Of a stretch of 64,000 nucleotides of DNA, positions 20,942 through 30,149 are shown in pieces. A program made the position numbers and the translations under genes. This stretch comes from an uncultured SAR86 cluster bacterium (GTDB lineage: Bacteria > Pseudomonadota > Gammaproteobacteria > Magnimaribacterales > D2472): positions 1-64,000 of the forward strand of contig CABXVU010000006.1 in assembly GCA_902515775.1 (NCBI GenBank). The letters run 5' to 3'. The notes beneath the pieces were generated by a model. The model made no database searches and was not told the origin of the DNA. It was given only the letters and a program-made list of their open reading frames with translations. Numbering within the stretch: position 1 is the stretch's first letter; the number at the start of each line of letters is the position of its first letter.

Positions 20942-23242
20942 TTGGGGCTTACTGTAAAAGATTTCGCAAAAACCTTAAAAATTAAGGATGATGCTTTATT
21001 AGAGAGAATGAAGGCTGCTGGACTTTCCCACAGCAAATCCTCAGATGAAGTTACTCCTGCTGATAAATTAGCAATACTTAAATCACTTAAAGAAAGAAAA
21101 GGTTCTGCAGCTACTGCTGTAACATCATCCTCAGGCAGTGGAGGAGTAAAAGTTAAATCAAAAGGAACCCTATCTCAACCTACCTCATCATCTCCAAGTT
21201 CATCTGATGGTCTCACAGATAATATTGAAGCTAAAAGGCAGGCAGCTGCTGAAAATTTAAAGGAGCAGCAGCAAAAAAGAGAAGATCAAATTAAAGAGGC
21301 TATCCGCATAAAACAAGAACAGCAAGCTGCTAAGAAAGCCCAACTGCCTAAGTCTGCCTCTCAACAAAAACCTCAGCAACGGGTAAATGTTAAAGATCAA
21401 TTATCACGTGCAGCAAAAGATTACTCTAGACGTGAAACTAGTTTCAATGAAGGAACTGAACATCAATTTGCAAAACCTGTTGAATTTATAAAGCGTGATA
21501 TAGAGGTTCCAGAAATGATTCAGGTTGGCGAACTTGCTAAGCTAATGTTTATAAAAGGCGGAGAAGTTGTAAAAGTTTTGATGAGTATGGGTGTTGCTGC
21601 ATCTATAAATGACTCTATAGATCAAGAAACAGGAATTTTAGTTGCTGAAGAGCTTGGCCATAATGGAATTGCGCTAAGTGATTCATCTGTAGAAGATGAG
21701 ATTATTGGTAACATAAATTATACTGATGAGCCTCAAACAAGAGCCCCAGTCGTTACGGTTATGGGGCATGTTGATCACGGTAAAACAACGTTACTTGATT
21801 TTATTCGAAAAACTAAAGTCGTTGATGGAGAAGCTGGAGGCATTACCCAACATATTGGAGCATATCAAGTTCCTGTAGGTAATTCTGTTATTACATTTAT
21901 AGATACTCCTGGTCACGCTGCATTTTCTTCTATGAGAGCAAGGGGAGCTAATACTACTGATATTGTCATTTTAGTCGTAGCTGCAAATGATGGAGTCATG
22001 CCTCAAACTGAGGAAGCTATTAATCATGCTAAAGCTGCTGGCGTTTCTATTATAGTTGCAATAAACAAAATGGATCTTCAAGGAGCAGATTTAGAAAGAA
22101 TTAAAGGAGATTTGGCTGCAAAAGATTTAACTCCGGAGGATTGGGGTGGAAATATCCAAATGGTACCAGTTTCTGCACTTCAAGGTGACGGTATTGATAA
22201 GCTTTTGGAAGCTGTTGTTTTGGAGTCAGAGCTTTTAGAGCTGAAGGCGCACTATGAGGGACAAGCTCAAGGAGTTGTAATTGAATCTGAATTAGATAAA
22301 TTTAGAGGCGCTGTATCAACTTTGCTTGTTCAAAATGGTACTTTGAAGGTTGGAGATATTGTAGTTTGCGGATCTGCTGTTGGAAAAGTAAAAAGTATTA
22401 TTAGCTCCGATGGCAGTAAATTAAAAAGTGCTGAGCCTTCTTTTGCAGTAGAGATATTAGGTCTGAGCAATGCTCCTGATGCAGGTGAGACCTTCCAAGT
22501 TGTTAAGAATGATAAAGAAGCCCGCGAAATTGCTGCATTTAGAGAAAATAAAATAAAAGATCGAAAAGTATTAAAACAAAGAGATGAGAGCTTAGGCAAT
22601 ATATTTGAATCCATGGGTCAGTCTGATAAAAAAGTACTCAATGTTATCTTAAAATCTGATGTTGCTGGTACCTCAGAGGCTATTGTTGGAGCCTTGGCTG
22701 ACATTGGAAATGATGATGCGTCCATTAAAATTGTTGCTTCAGGAGTTGGAGGAATTTCTGAATCTGATGCAAATTTGGCCCTTGCTACAGAATCAATCAT
22801 TTTAGGTTTTAATGTTCGATCAGACAGTGCTGCAAAAAAGATTGTCGAGGGTGAAGACCTTGTTTTGTCTTATCATAGTATTATTTACGAACTTATCGAT
22901 GAGGTAAAAGCTAGATTAAGCGGTTTATTAGATCCAATTGTTAAAGAAGAGATTGTTGGAATAGCATTAGTATTAGAAGTATTTAATTCTCCAAAATTTG
23001 GTCAAGTTGCTGGATGTATGGTGGATGAAGGATCTATATTAAAAAATAAGCCTGTAAGGGTTTTAAGGGATGACGTTGTTATACATCAAGGTGAGCTTGA
23101 TTCGCTCAGAAGATTCAAAGACGATGTTAGTGAAGTAAAATCCGGAACAGAATGTGGTGTTGGTATCAAGAACTACAAAGATATTCGATCAGGCGATAAA
23201 GTTGAAGTTTTTGATAGAAAAGAAGAGGCTCAAAGCATTTAG
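20942..23242 (+). CDS. infB: Translation initiation factor IF-2
   Basis: 'VTVMGHVDHGKTTLLDFIRKTKV', 'DTPGHAAF', 'NKMDL'; TTG start with upstream AGGAAG. Confidence 0.95.
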   Translation: MGLTVKDFAKTLKIKDDALLERMKAAGLSHSKSSDEVTPADKLAILKSLKERKGSAATAVTSSSGSGGVKVKSKGTLSQPTSSSPSSSDGLTDNIEAKRQAAAENLKEQQQKREDQIKEAIRIKQEQQAAKKAQLPKSASQQKPQQRVNVKDQLSRAAKDYSRRETSFNEGTEHQFAKPVEFIKRDIEVPEMIQVGELAKLMFIKGGEVVKVLMSMGVAASINDSIDQETGILVAEELGHNGIALSDSSVEDEIIGNINYTDEPQTRAPVVTVMGHVDHGKTTLLDFIRKTKVVDGEAGGITQHIGAYQVPVGNSVITFIDTPGHAAFSSMRARGANTTDIVILVVAANDGVMPQTEEAINHAKAAGVSIIVAINKMDLQGADLERIKGDLAAKDLTPEDWGGNIQMVPVSALQGDGIDKLLEAVVLESELLELKAHYEGQAQGVVIESELDKFRGAVSTLLVQNGTLKVGDIVVCGSAVGKVKSIISSDGSKLKSAEPSFAVEILGLSNAPDAGETFQVVKNDKEAREIAAFRENKIKDRKVLKQRDESLGNIFESMGQSDKKVLNVILKSDVAGTSEAIVGALADIGNDDASIKIVASGVGGISESDANLALATESIILGFNVRSDSAAKKIVEGEDLVLSYHSIIYELIDEVKARLSGLLDPIVKEEIVGIALVLEVFNSPKFGQVAGCMVDEGSILKNKPVRVLRDDVVIHQGELDSLRRFKDDVSEVKSGTECGVGIKNYKDIRSGDKVEVFDRKEEAQSI

Positions 23243-23246
23243 TAAC

Positions 23247-23588
23247 ATGTCTTCAACAAGAGTGCCAAAGGTTGAGGATTTTTTAAAAAAAGAAATATCT
23301 CAAATTATTTCCTCTCAAGCTAGAGATCCTCGGTATAAATTCTTAAATATAGTTGATGTTAAATGCTCATCCGACCTTGGTGTTGCGACAGTTTTTTACA
23401 CCATTATTAATGGCGATATTTCTCATTCACCTGATTACAAATCTCTTGAAAAATTTGCTTCAATGGTTAGGTCCAAGCTTTCAAAATTTATGCAAATTAG
23501 AAGAGTTCCAAAACTCATCTTTAAATATGATAAAAGTCTCGAAAGATATAACAATATTGATGCATTATTAAACTCTTTAAGTGATTAG
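23247..23588 (+). CDS. rbfA: Ribosome-binding factor A
   Basis: MSSTRVPKVEDFLKKEISQIISSQARDPR...; M at 23247; between infB and truB. Confidence 0.88.
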   Translation: MSSTRVPKVEDFLKKEISQIISSQARDPRYKFLNIVDVKCSSDLGVATVFYTIINGDISHSPDYKSLEKFASMVRSKLSKFMQIRRVPKLIFKYDKSLERYNNIDALLNSLSD

Positions 23589-24423
23589 CGGATTTCTCTT
23601 AGTAAATAAAGATCCTGGGATGACTTCATCAAGGGTTGTGCAAATAATAAAAAAAAAATTTAATCTTAATAGGGTTGGGCATTTAGGGACGTTAGATCCT
23701 ATGGCAACTGGTCTTTTAATAATTGCAATTAATAGAGCAACTAAATTTGCATCTCTTCTTTTGCAGAGTAAAAAGTCATATCGAGCTGAGGTCACTCTCG
23801 GTATTCAAACAGACACTGATGATGCTGAAGGAGAAGTTATATCTTGCAAAGATGTAAAAATAAATGACCTGCAAGCAAAAAAAGCTTTATTAAGTTTTTT
23901 GGGTGAGAGCTATCAATTCCCTCCAAATTTCTCTGCTTTAAAGCATAAAGGCAAACCTTTATATAAGTATGCAAGGGATGGTATCAAGATTGAAAAAGCA
24001 GCTAGAAGGATATGTATTAAAAACATAAATAATATTTCGATAAAAATGCCAAAAGTTTCATTTGATATTAATTGTTCAAAGGGTACTTATATAAGATCTA
24101 TTGCAAGGGATTTTGGATCAAGGCTTGGCTGTGGTGCAAATTTATCAAAATTAATTAGAACAAGTCAGGAAAAATTTTTACTTTCCGACGCTTGCTCCTT
24201 AGACGAAATAAGTTTAAAAAACTTAATATCATTAGAAAATGCTTTTGATGATTTAAATTTTATCCAGCTAAACGAAAAAGATAGTAGAGCATTTCTTAAT
24301 GGTAAACCAATTAAGATAAACCTTGATCATGACAATTTGTTAAGAGTATATGACGCTTCAAATCAATTTATCGCAATTGGAAAAAATTCTAGCAAGGGCT
24401 TTAGGCATGAATACCTTGTTTAA
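23581..24423 (+). CDS. truB: tRNA pseudouridine(55) synthase
   Basis: 'GFLLVNKDPGMTSSRVVQIIKKKFN', 'GHLGTLDPMATGLL'; GTG start. Confidence 0.93.
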   Translation: MISGFLLVNKDPGMTSSRVVQIIKKKFNLNRVGHLGTLDPMATGLLIIAINRATKFASLLLQSKKSYRAEVTLGIQTDTDDAEGEVISCKDVKINDLQAKKALLSFLGESYQFPPNFSALKHKGKPLYKYARDGIKIEKAARRICIKNINNISIKMPKVSFDINCSKGTYIRSIARDFGSRLGCGANLSKLIRTSQEKFLLSDACSLDEISLKNLISLENAFDDLNFIQLNEKDSRAFLNGKPIKINLDHDNLLRVYDASNQFIAIGKNSSKGFRHEYLV

Positions 24424-24451
24424 TGACTAAATAAGTAATAAGCTACACCCA

Positions 24452-24499
24452 CTTGAACTTCAGATATGCGAGGTTTGAGAGGATTTTAAGGAGCATATC
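24452..24499 (+). promoter_or_regulatory. Putative H-type pseudoknot in rpsO leader (candidate S15 autoregulatory site)
   Basis: CTTGAAC (24452-24458) pairs with GTTTGAG (24473-24479, two G-U); GATATGC (24463-24469), inside that loop, pairs perfectly with GCATATC (24493-24499), just upstream of the SD. Confidence 0.5.
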
Positions 24500-24515
24500 C
24501 AAGGAGAAAATAAAT

Positions 24516-24785
24516 ATGGCTTTATTAAAAGAAGAAAAAAATAAAATTGTTAAAGAGTTTCAGAATAATGACACTGATACCGGCTCTCCAGAAGTGCAAA
24601 TAGCTCTTCTCACAGAAAATATAAATAAATTACAATCTCATTTTAAAATTCATAAAAAAGATCATCACTCAAGAACGGGTCTTATCAGAATGGTTAACTT
24701 AAGAAGAAAGCTTTTAGCTTATTTGAAAAAGAAAAATCCAGAAAGTTATCAAGACATAATCAAATCTCTTAAATTAAGGGGATAA
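24516..24785 (+). CDS. rpsO: 30S ribosomal protein S15
   Basis: '[48 protein letters not shown]'; start 24516 with AAGGAG SD. Confidence 0.96.
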   Translation: MALLKEEKNKIVKEFQNNDTDTGSPEVQIALLTENINKLQSHFKIHKKDHHSRTGLIRMVNLRRKLLAYLKKKNPESYQDIIKSLKLRG

Positions 24786-24797
24786 ACAAGGAAAATC

Positions 24798-26885
24798 GTG
24801 GAAGAAAATAAATTAAATACTCAATCTGTAGAATTCGAATACGGAAATAAAACTGTCAAAATCGAAACTGGCAAAATTGCCAGACAAGCCACTTCAAGCA
24901 TCATTGTGACCATTGATAATTTGGTTGTATTGACAACCATGGTAGCTAGAAAGGAGGCAGATCCATACAAAGATTTCTTTCCATTGGCTGTTTTCTATCA
25001 AGAAAAATTTTATGCTGCTGGAAAAATTCCTGGTGGATATTTTAAGAGAGAGGCGAGGCCAACTGAACAGGAGACATTGACCTCCAGGTTAATAGATAGA
25101 CCAATTAGGCCTTTATTCCCAGAGGACTTCAAAAATGAAATACAGATTTTTTGTACAGTATTGTCCTCTGATAAAAATATTAATCCTGATATAGCATCTT
25201 TGATTGGTGCCTCTGCAGCGCTTTCAATTTCAGGAGTTCCATTTCAAGGTCCTCTTGGAGCTGCGAGGGTTGGTTTTATCGATAGCAATTATGTTCTAAA
25301 TCCCTCACCCGAAGAGTTAAAAGAATCTTTGTTAGATATGGTTGTAGCAGGAACCGAAGATGCTGTATTAATGGTTGAGTCCGAAGCAAATGAGTTAAGT
25401 GAAGATCTCATGTTAGGCTCAGTGCTTTATGGCCATCAAGAAATGCAAAAAGTTATTAAAGCCTGCTTAGATTTAAGGGCTAAAGTAAATCCTACTCCAT
25501 GGGAGTTTTCTGAAGACGCCTTAACAGCTGAATTTAAGAATAAGATTGCAGGTTCTTTTACAGAAGAAATAAGAAGTGCATTTAAAATTGCAGATAAAGC
25601 AAGTAGAGGTGAAGCTATAAATGCTGTAAGGGTCAAAATAAATGAGGCTTTCGAAGAACTAGAGGATTTAGAGAGAGGTAAATTAATGAATGCCTTCAAA
25701 ATGGTAGAAAAAGATGTTGTTAGAAAAAGTATCTTGGCTAACGAGCCACGAATAGATGGAAGAGATTTAGATACGGTTAGACCAATATATGTTGAAACTG
25801 ATGTTCTTCCAAGCGTTCATGGATCTTCTTTGTTTACGCGTGGAGAAACACAAGCATTAGTTGCAGCAACTCTTGGGTCAACAAGAGATGCTCAAAGAAT
25901 AGAAGGGCTTAATGGCGAAGAATCTAATACCTTTATGTTGCATTACAATTTTCCTGCATATAGCGTAGGTGAGATTGGGATGCCATTGGGACCAAAACGA
26001 AGAGAGATTGGTCATGGAAATCTTGCAAAAAGAGCTATTAAAGCTGTTCTCCCAGACTCAGAAGAATTTGGTTATACATTAAGGGTTGTTTCAGAAATCA
26101 CAGAATCAAATGGTTCAAGTTCAATGGCTTCAGTCTGCGGGACTTCTCTCTCGTTAATGGATGCAGGTGTGCCGATCAGCAATCCAGTTGCTGGAGTAGC
26201 AATGGGCTTAATCAAAGAAGAAAGCAGTTTTGCTGTTTTAACAGACATTCTTGGTGATGAGGACCACCTTGGCGACATGGACTTTAAGGTTGCAGGCACC
26301 AAAGAGGGCGTTACTGCCTTGCAAATGGATATAAAAGTTCAAGGCATTACATCTGAAATCATGGAATCTGCTCTAGAGAAAGCAAAAAATGCACGTATGC
26401 ATATTTTAGAGAAAATGAACGAAGTAATTTCAACGCCAAAAGAATTGTCAGATAATACTCCTGCAATGAAAAAGATCACTGTAGACCAGGATAAAATTAA
26501 AGAAATTATAGGCAAGGGTGGTGCTGTAATAAAAGGCATGCAAGCCGATACTGGAGCATCAGTTGATGTTGATGATAATGGGGTTGTTACCATATTTGGA
26601 GAAACACAATCTATCATGAAAGCAGCACTTGAAATCATTGAGGGCATAATAGAAGATCCTGAGCTAAATAAAGTTTATGAAGGTAAGGTTGTTAAGATTG
26701 TAGATTTTGGCGCTTTTGTGAATATTTTGCCCGGCAAAGATGGATTATTGCATGTTTCTGAAATTTCTTCTGAAAGAGTTGAGAATGTTTCTGACGTCCT
26801 CAGTGAAGGAGACATTATAAAGGTTAAGCTAATAGGTTTTGACCGAGGTAAGATGAAACTTTCCAAAAAAGTGTTAGAAACTTAG
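24798..26885 (+). CDS. pnp: Polyribonucleotide nucleotidyltransferase
   Basis: RNase PH domains, 'EIIGKGGAVIKGMQADTGASVDVDDNG' KH, C-terminal S1; GTG start. Confidence 0.96.
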   Translation: MEENKLNTQSVEFEYGNKTVKIETGKIARQATSSIIVTIDNLVVLTTMVARKEADPYKDFFPLAVFYQEKFYAAGKIPGGYFKREARPTEQETLTSRLIDRPIRPLFPEDFKNEIQIFCTVLSSDKNINPDIASLIGASAALSISGVPFQGPLGAARVGFIDSNYVLNPSPEELKESLLDMVVAGTEDAVLMVESEANELSEDLMLGSVLYGHQEMQKVIKACLDLRAKVNPTPWEFSEDALTAEFKNKIAGSFTEEIRSAFKIADKASRGEAINAVRVKINEAFEELEDLERGKLMNAFKMVEKDVVRKSILANEPRIDGRDLDTVRPIYVETDVLPSVHGSSLFTRGETQALVAATLGSTRDAQRIEGLNGEESNTFMLHYNFPAYSVGEIGMPLGPKRREIGHGNLAKRAIKAVLPDSEEFGYTLRVVSEITESNGSSSMASVCGTSLSLMDAGVPISNPVAGVAMGLIKEESSFAVLTDILGDEDHLGDMDFKVAGTKEGVTALQMDIKVQGITSEIMESALEKAKNARMHILEKMNEVISTPKELSDNTPAMKKITVDQDKIKEIIGKGGAVIKGMQADTGASVDVDDNGVVTIFGETQSIMKAALEIIEGIIEDPELNKVYEGKVVKIVDFGAFVNILPGKDGLLHVSEISSERVENVSDVLSEGDIIKVKLIGFDRGKMKLSKKVLET

Positions 26886-27054
26886 CAATTTTAATATAAT
26901 AAATATTTATAATATATAAGAAGTATTATTTATATTTGCAATATTTATCTATTAAAAGTCAAATTTTCAGATATTTTTAACTCATATATCTTGTCCATAA
27001 TTTCTTTTTATGGTTTTATAGATTAACTAACCATGCAAACCATAGGGGGAAATT

Positions 27055-27273
27055 ATGGATAATGCATTTAGAATGTTAAGCGACCTAGTTAGTAATTTAA
27101 CTAGTGTCATCATCGGTATCTTAGGACTTGGTATTGTTGGAAGCCTTGCTTTTGGCGATATGATGGGACTAGATGTAATTGGAAATATTACTTCATTGGT
27201 CGAGTCTTTAGCTTCAAATGGTGTTGTAGGATTACTTGTACTAGCAGTTCTATATAGCTTAGTTAACAGATAA
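27055..27273 (+). CDS. Small hydrophobic (two-TM) protein of unknown function
   Basis: 72 aa ORF with strong upstream purine tract (AGGGGGAAATTATG), two hydrophobic segments, and a strong terminator right after it. Confidence 0.7.
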   Translation: MDNAFRMLSDLVSNLTSVIIGILGLGIVGSLAFGDMMGLDVIGNITSLVESLASNGVVGLLVLAVLYSLVNR

Positions 27274-27286
27274 GCATTTATGCTTA
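27271..27286 (+). repeat. Inverted repeat overlapping the stop codon of the 72-aa ORF
   Basis: TAAGCA-TTTA-TGCTTA; the TAA is the stop codon. Confidence 0.5.
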
Positions 27287-27295
27287 ATCTATGTT

Positions 27296-27327
27296 AGAAA
27301 GGGCCATTAGGCCCTTTCTGGCTTTTT
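27296..27327 (+). terminator. Strong intrinsic terminator after the small membrane protein gene
   Basis: AGAAAGGGCC-ATTA-GGCCCTTTCT perfect 10-bp stem followed by GGCTTTTT. Confidence 0.8.
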
Positions 27328-27333
27328 ATAAAA

Positions 27334-27567
27334 ATGAATCTTAATAACTCTCTAATAAAGCTTACTGCTTTTTTTAATAAGCTATTAAAATTATTATTAC
27401 CATTAGTTGCAGTTTCACTATTGCTAGGTATTATTTTTGGTCCTAACACTCCATTTGTTGGAGATGTATACAAAAATGTTTCAGAAATATTAACCATGCT
27501 CGGAGAAGACGGCTTATTAGTGTTGGTATCTTTAATAATAATTTTGATTTTTTTAAAAAAGGAATAG
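27334..27567 (+). CDS. Small hydrophobic (two-TM) protein, possible paralogue of the 27055 ORF
   Basis: 77 aa ORF with similar layout: TM1-G-x-x-FG-loop-(S/E)-L-x-x-NG/DG-LLVL TM2; weak translation signals. Confidence 0.5.
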   Translation: MNLNNSLIKLTAFFNKLLKLLLPLVAVSLLLGIIFGPNTPFVGDVYKNVSEILTMLGEDGLLVLVSLIIILIFLKKE

Positions 27568-27637
27568 TAAAAAAAGATTGTTACATTCTAGATAGAATTT
27601 TATCTTAAATATCTTTGTTATTTAAAATTTAATATAG

Positions 27638-27714
27638 TGGTGGCTATGGGTGGAATTGAACCACCGACCCCAGCGTTATGAGTGCTGTGCTCTAACCATC
27701 TGAGCTACATAGCC
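27638..27714 (-). tRNA. Elongator tRNA-Met (CAT)
   Basis: Reverse complement GGCTATGTAGCTCAGATGGTTAGAGCACAGCACTCATAACGCTGGGGTCGGTGGTTCAATTCCACCCATAGCCACCA. Confidence 0.95.
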
Positions 27715-27748
27715 AAGTGGTATGATAATAAAGAACTTGATTTATAAG

Positions 27749-28834
27749 TCAAACATTAAATTTGAAGTGAATTATATCCCCATCCTTTACTAGATAGTCC
27801 TTTCCTTCTAGCCTTAATTTGCCATTTTTCTTAGCACCAGATTCCCCATTACAATCAATGAAATCTGTAAATGATATAACTTCGGCCTTTATAAAACCTC
27901 TTTCAAAATCAGTATGAATGACTCCTGCAGCCTGGGGCGCTAGTGAATCTTTGTGAATTGTCCAAGCTCTTGACTCTTTTGGTCCAGAGGTAAAGAATGT
28001 TTCTAAGTTTAGTAATTTATATCCTGCAAGAATAATTTTATTTAATACAGGCTCATCCATTTCGAGCAGTTCTAGATATTCTGTTTGCTCTTCTTCTTCA
28101 AGTGTTGCCAGCTCATGCTCAACTTTAATAACAGCTGGAATAATTTTAATGTTATTAATCTCTGCATAATTATTGAGCTCGTCAGGATTATTTCTTGATT
28201 GGTCGTCAGATAAATTTGCAACTAAAACCATTGGTTTTGTTGAAAGCAAATTCATGCTTTCAATAAATTTTCTTTCTTCAATATCAAATCTATCAAGATT
28301 TGGTAAATTGCCATTTTCCATCAACTCCATTAGACCTTGAATTATTATTTTTTGTCTTTTTGCATCTTGATCTCCAGATCTAATTAATTTTTCTAATTTC
28401 TGATCTCTTTTTTCAAGGACCTCAAGGTCAGCAAAAATTAATTCAAGATTGATCGTTTCAACATCCTTCAGTGGGTTGATCGTACCATCTACATGCACCA
28501 CATTTTCATCATCAAAACACCTTACAACATGAAGAAGGGCATTCATCTCTCTTATGTTGGACAAGAATGCATTCCCCAAACCTTCTCCCTTTGATGCACC
28601 TTTTACTAGCCCAGCAATATCAACGAAGCTCATTGTAGTTGGTATAACATTTTCAGAATTTACAATATTATTTATTTTATCTAGCCTTTGATCAGGAACA
28701 TTCACGATTCCAAGATTTGGCTCAATTGTGCAAAAGGGAAAGTTTTCTGCTGGGATAGAGGACCTAGTTATAGCATTGAATAAGGTTGATTTGCCCACGT
28801 TAGGTAAGCCTAAAATTCCACATTTAAATCCCAT
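27749..28834 (-). CDS. ychF: Ribosome-binding ATPase YchF (Obg-like GTPase)
   Basis: 'GILGLPNVGKSTLFNAIT', 'NFPFCTIEPN', C-terminal TGS domain. Confidence 0.96.
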   Translation of the reverse strand: MGFKCGILGLPNVGKSTLFNAITRSSIPAENFPFCTIEPNLGIVNVPDQRLDKINNIVNSENVIPTTMSFVDIAGLVKGASKGEGLGNAFLSNIREMNALLHVVRCFDDENVVHVDGTINPLKDVETINLELIFADLEVLEKRDQKLEKLIRSGDQDAKRQKIIIQGLMELMENGNLPNLDRFDIEERKFIESMNLLSTKPMVLVANLSDDQSRNNPDELNNYAEINNIKIIPAVIKVEHELATLEEEEQTEYLELLEMDEPVLNKIILAGYKLLNLETFFTSGPKESRAWTIHKDSLAPQAAGVIHTDFERGFIKAEVISFTDFIDCNGESGAKKNGKLRLEGKDYLVKDGDIIHFKFNV

Positions 28835-29398
28835 TTATTCTGTATGCAGTTTTAATTGTGCTTTATGAATATCGTTGTTGCTTAAAAGCTCAATGACATG
28901 ATTGAACTCATAATAGCTTTTTATAATTAAGTCTTTTTCAGCAGTTTTAAATTTGCCTAAAACCCAATTGGTTACATCAATTTTATTGCCTGGATGACCA
29001 ATTCCCACTCTTAGCCTTATAAATGATTTACCTGCATGCGAAATGATACTCTTCAATCCATTGTGTCCACCATGTCCACCACCTATTTTTAATTTTAGGC
29101 ATCCAAGAGGAAGGTCAAGGTCATCATGAATAACTATTATTTGCCCAAGGTTGAAATTATTGGTTTTTAGAATTTTGTTAATTGAATTACCTGATTCATT
29201 TACATACTGATTGGGATATCCCCATAGAATTTTTTCATCCCCGGATAATCCAACTGTACATTCAATTTTTTTCTTTACTTGAAGATCTAAATCGGCATGG
29301 CTCGCAACACTTTTTACCCAATCTTTCCCAATATTATGACGGGTTCCATTATATTTACTGCCAGGATTTCCTAATCCAATAATACAAATATTAGGCAC
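28835..29398 (-). CDS. pth: Peptidyl-tRNA hydrolase
   Basis: 'IGLGNPGSKYNGTRHNIG', 'DDLDLPLGCLKLKIGGGHGGHNGLKSI'. Confidence 0.95.
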   Translation of the reverse strand: MPNICIIGLGNPGSKYNGTRHNIGKDWVKSVASHADLDLQVKKKIECTVGLSGDEKILWGYPNQYVNESGNSINKILKTNNFNLGQIIVIHDDLDLPLGCLKLKIGGGHGGHNGLKSIISHAGKSFIRLRVGIGHPGNKIDVTNWVLGKFKTAEKDLIIKSYYEFNHVIELLSNNDIHKAQLKLHTE

Positions 29399-29412
29399 AG
29401 ATTTTTTTGATT

Positions 29413-30126
29413 TTAATCACTTGACTCTGCTTCTTCTGAAGACTCATTATCAGCATCACTTTGATCCGCCATTGAATCTTCTCCCTCAGCAGCTTCACCT
29501 TCCTCACCTTCTTCTCCCTCAATAAGAATCTCTGGTTCTTCTTCTTCTGCTCTAGGTGGATTCACTGAAACAATCATCTGATCATTCTCTACATCAAAAC
29601 CAGGAATTTCAGCTCCTTCTGGTAAGATTATATTTGATAAACGTATTGCTTCGTTAAGCATTAAATTTGTAATATTAACTTCAATAGCCTCAGGAATATT
29701 TCCAGCCAAGCATGAGATTTCTATTTCTGAAATAGCTTTGGCAATAACGCCTCCGTCTATTTTTACACCCTCACAGTCCTCTTCACCAATAAATCTGAAT
29801 GGAACAACTACTTTCAATTTTGTTTTTCTTGAAACCCTTTGAAAGTCTGCGTGAAGAAACTTACCTTTGACAGGCTCTCTTTGAAGCTGCTTTAGAACAA
29901 CTTTTTCCTCTTGACCCTCAAGTAATATTTTTAAGACTTGAGTGTAAAAAAGCTCATTTTCAGAAGCTTTAGTCAGCTCATTTAGTTTAACTTTAATATT
30001 TTTAGTCTCTTCTTCATTTCCATAAATTATGGCTGGAACCATAGAGCCTTCTCGTCTTATTTCTCTGGTTTTATTTGTACCGGTTCTTACTCTAAGATCT
30101 GCATTTAATATAATTTCATCTGACAT
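29413..30126 (-). CDS. rplY: 50S ribosomal protein L25/general stress protein Ctc
   Basis: L25/TL5 domain sequence; prs-rplY-pth-ychF order; long acidic C-terminal tail. Confidence 0.92.
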   Translation of the reverse strand: MSDEIILNADLRVRTGTNKTREIRREGSMVPAIIYGNEEETKNIKVKLNELTKASENELFYTQVLKILLEGQEEKVVLKQLQREPVKGKFLHADFQRVSRKTKLKVVVPFRFIGEEDCEGVKIDGGVIAKAISEIEISCLAGNIPEAIEVNITNLMLNEAIRLSNIILPEGAEIPGFDVENDQMIVSVNPPRAEEEEPEILIEGEEGEEGEAAEGEDSMADQSDADNESSEEAESSD

Positions 30127-30149
30127 TAGGGTTACCTTTTAATTAACTC

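Noticed and set aside
23353-23571. 72-aa plus-strand ORF in an alternative frame of rbfA
   Set aside because: Embedded out of frame in rbfA with no start signals or domain.
26339-26647. 102-aa antisense ORF inside pnp (also 26072-26302, 25436-25699)
   Set aside because: Fully within a clear pnp coding frame; compositions are typical of antisense shadow ORFs.
26886-26990. AT-rich region after pnp with an ATAAATATTTAT palindrome (26899-26910)
   Set aside because: All-AT palindromes are expected in this composition; not a convincing terminator or repeat array.
27585-27602. ATTCTA-GA-TAGAAT-TTTATC as a terminator after the 77-aa ORF
   Set aside because: Stem is AT-rich and the loop is only 2 nt; too weak to call.
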